From a virus, in IMG/VR virus record IMGVR_UViG_3300023179_000093, positions 1 through 64,000 of that record: 64,000 nucleotides of DNA. One strand, written 5' to 3'. Position numbers and translations under genes: made by a program. Under the pieces are notes generated by a model, which saw only the letters and a list, made by a program, of their open reading frames with translations, had not been told where the DNA came from and made no database searches. Each line of letters begins with the position of its first letter. Within the stretch, counting starts at the first letter, position 1. Of this stretch, positions 58,157 through 64,000 are shown one piece after another.

Positions 58157-60934
58157 ATGGCTCTTGCCACAATTACAATAACAAATACTTCCCAGGTATA
58201 CACTGGGACGGCAAGGCTTCCTACAGTCACCACATCCCCGGCTAATCTTGCGTATACCCTTGCTTGGACTGGCACGGCGTCCTCGACAACTGCACCTATA
58301 AACGTAGGAAATTATAGTGTAACCGTTAATGTAAATACCACAGTTAATGGATTACTTTGGACGGGGACAAAAACTTCTACTTTTACCATTACTCAGGCTT
58401 CGGCAGTAGTTACCCTTGGTAATCTCACACAAACATATTCTGGCACTCCAAAGCCAGTCACGGTAACAACTTCCCCTGCTGGGCTTTCTTATTCAGTCAC
58501 ATACGATGGTGGCGCAACAGCGCCAACAAATGCTGGATCATACAATGTTGTAGCAACAATAACTGATCCAAACTATCAAGGCTCAGCTAGTGGAACTCTT
58601 ACAATAACAAAAGCAAATGCCAGTGTAACATTTTCAAACTTATCTCAAGTATATACTGGAAGCTCTTTAGTTCCAACAATTGCAACATCTCCTAGCGGAC
58701 TTGGCTACTTTGTTACATACAATGGAAACTCAGCAACACCAATAAATGCGGGATCTTACGCCGTCGCGGCAACTATTAACGATGCAAATTATCAAGGCAC
58801 AGGTACGTCAACATTTACCATTACTAAGGCATCAGCCACCATTACTCTTGGAGATCTTTCTCAATTATATACTGGCACACCAAAACAAGCGGCTATTACC
58901 ACATCGCCAGTAGGGTTATCTACATCTGTAACATACAATGGGAGTGCAACGCCACCAACCAATGTTGGGTACTACCCAATTGTAGCTAATATTACAAATC
59001 CAAATTATCAAGGATCTGCTAGCTCAACCTTTAGAATATATTATTCTGCCGAACTTAGATTAGACAATTTAGAACAAACCTACGACGGAACTGCAAAACA
59101 AGCCGTTATCACCATTACTCCGTCCAATGTTTCTTACCAAGTTACCTATAATGGGAGCGCAACATTACCAGTTAACGCCGGAAGTTATTCCGTAATTGCT
59201 TCCGCATCCGACCCAAATTATTTTGGATCTGTCAGTGGAACACTTGTTATTGCTAAAGCCACCGCAACTATTACATGGAACTCCACGCTAAACCAAACAT
59301 ACACTGGAACTTCTAGGATTGTTACTTACCGAACTACTCCATCGGCTTCCACAGTTGGTAATGTATTTACTTCCATTACTTATAATGGTTCCTCAACACC
59401 CCCTATTAACGCAGGTAGTTATAACATCGTCGTCACTCTTACCTCCACTAACTACCAAGGACAATTCTCTAACACCTTAACTGTTGATAAAGCGACTCCG
59501 TCAATTGTCTTTTCCAACACAAGCTACGTATACGATGGGACTGCCAAACAAGTAACAGCAACAACAACCCCAACGAATCTGCCGATATCGATTACGTATA
59601 ATGGCTTATCAGATCTTCCAATTAACGCAGGTAGTTACCTCGTCGTTGCATCTGTTAACACCTCAAACTATTACGCTGTTGCTTCGACTACATTAACAAT
59701 TAGCAAGAGAACAATTAATGTTTCGCTAGTTCCAACCCCGCAGACAAATATCTATACTGGTAGCCAAATAGCTTATTCAATAACAAATGTAGCCATATCA
59801 AATTATAGTCCTTACCCATATCCAGAAGATTACACAAACTCAAATAACTGGATAGTTTCCTATACTTCATCAAACAACACTTCAACTACCTTAGCCCCAA
59901 TCGAAGTAGGCCAGTATGCAGTAAATCTACAATTTAACAAGGTAGACCAAAATATTATTTATACTGGGTCTACCACTAGCAGTTTGGGTATCCTACAAAG
60001 AGAAACATGTGTAATCACAGCAGAAGACTATACTGCAACATACACTGGGTCGCCAATTCCGTATACAAGCTATTCGGCCTTTCCAAATGTTCCTCTCCAA
60101 ATTACTTATTATGGCAACAACAATGTGGCTAGCCTAACGGCTCCAACCATACCTGGTGAATATGGCATCGAGCTAAGCCCAACAGCGGAAAGCGGGTACG
60201 TTGGCTCAGCCATCGCTCGTTTGACTATACTCAGAGCCCAGGGAACCATTACCTTTTCGCCCATACCCACAAAAACATATGGGGATGCCCCTTTTGAGCT
60301 AATAGTTTCCTCCACTTCAGGCTCGTTACCAACTATCACATCTGACAATCCTGCGGCTGTCTTAGTCGTGGGTAAACAAGCGACAATTGTAAGCATAGCC
60401 TCCGGATTTGTTAATTTAAAGGCTACTGAAAGCAACCCCTATTACGATACGGTTGAAGTTGTCAGAAGGCTTGCTCTGTCAAGGGCAACACAAACCATAA
60501 CCCTAACAACTCCCAATAATGTCAATACAAGGACAATTCCTTTTCAGATAACGGCCTCCTCCTCAAGCGGTTTGCCCTTGGCGTATGCTCTATTACAAGG
60601 ACAAGTTACCGTTTCGGATGGCGGGATGGTTATGGTTTTGGGAACGGGTACTGTTAAAATCAAAGTGTATCAAGTTGGAAATGCTAACTACTTGCCAGCC
60701 GAGTCAGTCTTGCAATTTGAAGTTGTCCCTTTCGTCCAAACCTTTTCGGAAGGAGTCTCAGACTTTATAACAACGGCCAGCCAAAAAGAATCTTGTCCAT
60801 CTCCAGTTGCGCAAGACTACTTGCTTTGCGAGCCAACCCCAGGAGTTTGGCCAAGCCTAAAAGATACCCGAGGAAGTCTTTGGGGTAGGGTTGAACTTTG
60901 GTGGGAGTATGTTAAAAAAACAGAGAACTGGTAA
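58157..60934 (+). CDS. Tandem MBG/YDG-repeat surface protein
   Basis: A 925-residue protein made of about ten tandem units of 70-80 residues: ATITLGDLSQLYTGTPKQA..., SVTYNGSATPPTNVGYYPIV, NYQGSASSTF, as in MBG/YDG-type bacterial Ig-like domains. Units 1-6 are the most alike; later ones diverge. A short C-terminal part (about residues 850-925) with two cysteines and an aromatic-rich end (LWWEYVKKTENW) is non-repetitive. Ig-like repeats in virions mediate binding to surfaces. The first repeat starts at the N-terminus with no signal, and the ATG is preceded by an A-run rather than a ribosome site. Confidence 0.8.
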   Translation: MALATITITNTSQVYTGTARLPTVTTSPANLAYTLAWTGTASSTTAPINVGNYSVTVNVNTTVNGLLWTGTKTSTFTITQASAVVTLGNLTQTYSGTPKPVTVTTSPAGLSYSVTYDGGATAPTNAGSYNVVATITDPNYQGSASGTLTITKANASVTFSNLSQVYTGSSLVPTIATSPSGLGYFVTYNGNSATPINAGSYAVAATINDANYQGTGTSTFTITKASATITLGDLSQLYTGTPKQAAITTSPVGLSTSVTYNGSATPPTNVGYYPIVANITNPNYQGSASSTFRIYYSAELRLDNLEQTYDGTAKQAVITITPSNVSYQVTYNGSATLPVNAGSYSVIASASDPNYFGSVSGTLVIAKATATITWNSTLNQTYTGTSRIVTYRTTPSASTVGNVFTSITYNGSSTPPINAGSYNIVVTLTSTNYQGQFSNTLTVDKATPSIVFSNTSYVYDGTAKQVTATTTPTNLPISITYNGLSDLPINAGSYLVVASVNTSNYYAVASTTLTISKRTINVSLVPTPQTNIYTGSQIAYSITNVAISNYSPYPYPEDYTNSNNWIVSYTSSNNTSTTLAPIEVGQYAVNLQFNKVDQNIIYTGSTTSSLGILQRETCVITAEDYTATYTGSPIPYTSYSAFPNVPLQITYYGNNNVASLTAPTIPGEYGIELSPTAESGYVGSAIARLTILRAQGTITFSPIPTKTYGDAPFELIVSSTSGSLPTITSDNPAAVLVVGKQATIVSIASGFVNLKATESNPYYDTVEVVRRLALSRATQTITLTTPNNVNTRTIPFQITASSSSGLPLAYALLQGQVTVSDGGMVMVLGTGTVKIKVYQVGNANYLPAESVLQFEVVPFVQTFSEGVSDFITTASQKESCPSPVAQDYLLCEPTPGVWPSLKDTRGSLWGRVELWWEYVKKTENW

Positions 60935-60943
60935 ACACCAAAC

Positions 60944-63900
60944 ATGTCTTCCTTAACCTCCAGAACTGTAGCCGATTCGTACCCAGAACTATTAAAGCTA
61001 GAATCTGCCTTTACAGCTTCCAGCGACCTTCGGCAAATGGAAGATGGAGTTGGCAATGTTCTCCCTATTCAGATAAGTCAAGACAAGGTTAAAATTACAG
61101 GAGAATTACTTCTTTCGGATGCTTTAAGTCTAGCTTATCCGCTTGTTAGCACTTGGACTGGGGAAAGCACAGCCCTTTCAATTACTTCTTTAAAGACGTC
61201 TTCAAGTCCAACCACCGGAGCGTTAACGGTTGCGGGGGGAGTTGGGGTTCAAGGGAATGCGTACATAGGCCAAGATCTTAATGTCATTGGGCAATCTTTT
61301 TTCACTGGAAACTCCCAATTTAGCGGGAATGTTAATATTGACGGAGTTCTCACATTAAAGGGAAATATTAATGTTGGGGATGGAAACACCGACTCAATCA
61401 GTTTTAACGCAGATGTTACTTCGGACATACTCCCAGATACGACGGAAACTTATGATTTGGGTTCTCAAACAAAATCATGGGATCAAGTCTACGCCAAAGA
61501 AGTTATTGCCAGAAACATTACGGCTCAAGGTTCTGGAAATGTGGTTTTGTCTCCGATTGGGACTGGCGCCGGAACCGTCACAATTTCCCCAGCAAGCACA
61601 GTTAACATTTCTCCAACAGGCATTCTTACAATTAATCCAACGGCTACCTCAAACCTTAATAATGTAACCATTGGTGGCACCACCCCAAGAGATGGGACTT
61701 TCACAAACATTACCCAAAGTGGGACTGCTGGCGCTTTTGTTGTCTCCGGGACAACCGATTCCACTTCCTCGACAACGGGAGCCGCAAGAATTGCTGGTGG
61801 TCTTGGCGTTGCTAAAAACCTTTATGTTGGCGGTAGCTTTAATATACCAGCCAACGTCACCAGCACCAATTCTGCGGCAATCTTTGTACCCCTAAATGTC
61901 AGCGGTGCCTCAACATTTACCAGTACCGGAGCATATTCACTCACAATTAACCCGCCAAACACAACTACGATTCCCTTAAGGATTGCGAATAATAATTCAG
62001 ACTCTGTTACAGTTGATGCCGCCGGGCAACTTAATGTTTTAAAAAGTTCAGTTTTCACTGGCCAAGCAAGATTTAACTCGACGACTACGGTAAACGAGGT
62101 TTTTCAACAAATCGATTCCACAAAAACCTCTAGTTTTGCCGGACCGCTTAATATTGCTGGATCCACAAATCTAAGAAGTTTTTATGCTCGAGATGCTTTA
62201 AACTCAACCAATGTTCTTTCGTTTGACAACACGACAAACACGCTTTCGACCTCCAACGCCATCCTCAGCACTGCGTTAAACATCAGCCAAAATACTGGAG
62301 CCACGGCAGCAAACTTCCCCTACTACTTTAATGTAAATAGCGTTGGTAAGCTCACAGCCGTTAACGAGGCCGCCATATCCGCCGGAACCTCTTCAACATC
62401 AAGCGGTCAAATTATTCTTGCCGGGACATGCTCTTCAGTTGAGCCCACGACAGCTGGAATTCAATACCTTCGGATACGACCTCAAATTAATCTTGCCGGA
62501 AGGGATATTGCTACTGTTGATTTTGGCGCAAAGACAATTACGGTTGGCTCGACCATTAACCTAACCCCAGACACCAATATCAATTCAACTGGAGGATCGA
62601 TAGCTTCCAATATTGTACCCACTGCCTCCAATAGTTATGACCTTGGTAGCACAACTAGGCGGTGGAAAGATCTGTATCTTACAAACTCTTTGACTATTGG
62701 CGGTGCCATTAACGCCACATTGACTGGCTCCACACCGCATGTCTTCTCGGGTAATGTTCAGATTAATGGAAGTCTCACCGTCTCTGGTCAGACTACGCAA
62801 CCAATCGCAGCCAATGTCAGCAGTATTAGTAAAAGACTGGATCTTAACACGGCAGTTGATGACTCCACCAATAATCTTGCCAAACAAAATCTTTCAAGCT
62901 CTGCAATTGACGGAGGTCTTTTTATTGCCGCGACACTGCCAACGCAAGTGTTCAACGCAGTTGCAGCCGCAGATGCCGCAGTTGAAACAATTTCACACAG
63001 CTTTGGGGTTCCGCTATTAACCTCTGGCGGCGTTACCGCTATCCGCAAAGACACAAACGCCGATGTCACATCTCTATTTACCTATTCTCAAACGTCCAAC
63101 ACGGCTGTTACCATTACCTGGAATGCGGGTACATCGACGTCATTGGGTACCGCTGGTGCTGTTGGTGGGATTGTTTTCACCCTTACCCCGCAATCATCTT
63201 ACGGAGCATATGTCACCAACTCCGCTACCGTGGCAAATGGCGTTTCTCAAACTATTACGCATAACCTTCTCACCACAGCGGTTTCGGTATCGGTTATCAA
63301 AGTTTCAGATGGGACAATTATACCGAATACAACTTATTCAATCGCAACTCCAAACACAACTACGGCTACTCTTACCTGGAATTCTACCGCACCAACGGCA
63401 ACCAGCAACGCGGCAGCGGGTACTCTTCGAATCAAGGTTGTTCCGACAGCGACCGTTCAAAAGTATTCTTCGGTAACCTACACAACCCCGGCAACCAGCA
63501 ATACAACTCCAAAACTATTGGAGCCCCAACTTTTATCCAGCGACAACTTTGGTCTGGCCGCCGGGAAATCCTATTTCATTAACAATACAAGAGTCCTAAA
63601 CGAAACTTCGCTTGGTGACGCCGTTGTCAGTTCGAAACTGGCTTCGGTTGGTACGATCACCAGTGGAGTATGGCAGGGGACAACCATTTCTGGAGCTCAA
63701 GGTGGAACTGGCGCTGTCAATACTGGCAGAACCATAACCATTGCCGGAAACTTTTCTACAACTGGAACAGCGGGTTCAACTTGTGCTTTGGCTCTCAGTG
63801 GAAACACTGCCGTAACCCTCCCGCTATCTGGAACACTAGCTACTCTTGCCAATTCGGAGACTCTGACCAATAAGACGCTTGGGACGGCTAGTGGCGCAAA

Positions 63901-64000
63901 CACGACCATTCCAGCTGGTGCTTTAAGTTCAGATCTTGCCGTCGTCGATGGCGGAACCGGCAGGGGAACTCTTACCGCAAACGGAGTTTTATTTGGAAGC
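60944..64000 (+). CDS. Large tail fibre, 3' end outside the window
   Basis: Read directly: ATG 60944 opens a frame that runs to the right edge (1,019 codons, no stop). It begins MSSLTSRTVADSYPELLKLE, then carries two repeat types: TTGALTVAGGVGVQGNAYIG / STTGAARIAGGLGVAKNLYV, and TETYDLGSQTKSWDQVYAKE / SNSYDLGSTTRRWKDLYLTN. These are typical of long phage tail fibres, where they trimerise into beta-structured shafts. The 63-64 kb stretch has further strand-rich units (TWNSTAPTATSNAAAGTLRI). The fibre binds the host surface. Confidence 0.85.
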   Translation, partial: MSSLTSRTVADSYPELLKLESAFTASSDLRQMEDGVGNVLPIQISQDKVKITGELLLSDALSLAYPLVSTWTGESTALSITSLKTSSSPTTGALTVAGGVGVQGNAYIGQDLNVIGQSFFTGNSQFSGNVNIDGVLTLKGNINVGDGNTDSISFNADVTSDILPDTTETYDLGSQTKSWDQVYAKEVIARNITAQGSGNVVLSPIGTGAGTVTISPASTVNISPTGILTINPTATSNLNNVTIGGTTPRDGTFTNITQSGTAGAFVVSGTTDSTSSTTGAARIAGGLGVAKNLYVGGSFNIPANVTSTNSAAIFVPLNVSGASTFTSTGAYSLTINPPNTTTIPLRIANNNSDSVTVDAAGQLNVLKSSVFTGQARFNSTTTVNEVFQQIDSTKTSSFAGPLNIAGSTNLRSFYARDALNSTNVLSFDNTTNTLSTSNAILSTALNISQNTGATAANFPYYFNVNSVGKLTAVNEAAISAGTSSTSSGQIILAGTCSSVEPTTAGIQYLRIRPQINLAGRDIATVDFGAKTITVGSTINLTPDTNINSTGGSIASNIVPTASNSYDLGSTTRRWKDLYLTNSLTIGGAINATLTGSTPHVFSGNVQINGSLTVSGQTTQPIAANVSSISKRLDLNTAVDDSTNNLAKQNLSSSAIDGGLFIAATLPTQVFNAVAAADAAVETISHSFGVPLLTSGGVTAIRKDTNADVTSLFTYSQTSNTAVTITWNAGTSTSLGTAGAVGGIVFTLTPQSSYGAYVTNSATVANGVSQTITHNLLTTAVSVSVIKVSDGTIIPNTTYSIATPNTTTATLTWNSTAPTATSNAAAGTLRIKVVPTATVQKYSSVTYTTPATSNTTPKLLEPQLLSSDNFGLAAGKSYFINNTRVLNETSLGDAVVSSKLASVGTITSGVWQGTTISGAQGGTGAVNTGRTITIAGNFSTTGTAGSTCALALSGNTAVTLPLSGTLATLANSETLTNKTLGTASGANTTIPAGALSSDLAVVDGGTGRGTLTANGVLFGS

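Noticed and set aside
1-64000. CRISPR array or toxin-antitoxin pair
   Set aside because: No spaced direct repeats of 25-40 bases were seen, and the RHH-like genes have no adjacent toxin-like gene.

Overview
The window is a piece of a tailed double-stranded DNA phage (or prophage) genome. The morphogenesis genes suggest a short-tailed, podovirus-like virion: large terminase, portal, scaffold, major capsid, tail adaptor and tail nozzle proteins, tail-collar fibres, and a very large polyvalent/ejection-type protein next to a virion lysozyme. No rRNA, tRNA, CRISPR or housekeeping gene was seen. The host cannot be named from the sequence. Gram-negative-type lysis genes (a lipoprotein spanin, a secreted peptidase), Shine-Dalgarno leaders and TTGACA-like elements fit a Gram-negative bacterium. 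Both edges cut genes (the giant gene at the left, a tail fibre at the right), so the genome is larger than the window.

Layout. 1-11.4 kb, mostly + strand: 3' part of a >9.6 kb polyvalent gene with kinase-like and ADP-ribosyltransferase-like modules separated by repeated LGAA(M/L)P motifs, then a Dps-like protein, a lysozyme and a cysteine-rich protein. 11.4-24.8 kb, - strand: about 30 small, tightly overlapping early genes, with a C5-cytosine methyltransferase, a GP88-family protein, DUF6065/DUF6915/DUF6878-type proteins and a MoxR ATPase + VWA/metallopeptidase pair. 24.8-27.5 kb, mixed strands: a small-terminase-like gene, an HTH-like gene, two hairpin terminators, and a + strand run of basic and small proteins (DUF5754, DUF5872, HNH). 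27.5-27.8 kb: a convergent intergenic region holding about a dozen AAGTGGRTT iteron-like repeats. 27.8-41.3 kb, - strand: two probable virion proteins, then replication and recombination (primase-helicase, family A polymerase, DUF2800 nuclease, SNF2-type helicase, RuvC-like resolvase), then an integration module (excisionase-like HTH, two ribbon-helix-helix-like proteins, a tyrosine integrase broken by a frameshift). 41.6-64 kb, + strand: late genes (terminase, portal, scaffold, capsid, lysis cassette, tail and fibres).

How it fits together: the left-facing operons supply DNA modification, host takeover and replication. The right-facing operon builds the capsid and tail and lyses the cell. 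The integrase, excisionase and HTH genes suggest a temperate ancestor, but the integrase frame is broken in this sequence. A short motif, TCTTGAC(A/T/G), recurs at intergenic positions across the genome and may be a shared promoter or operator element. Several genes shorter than 60 codons, one gene nested out of frame, and the edge-truncated tail fibre were recovered by direct reading.
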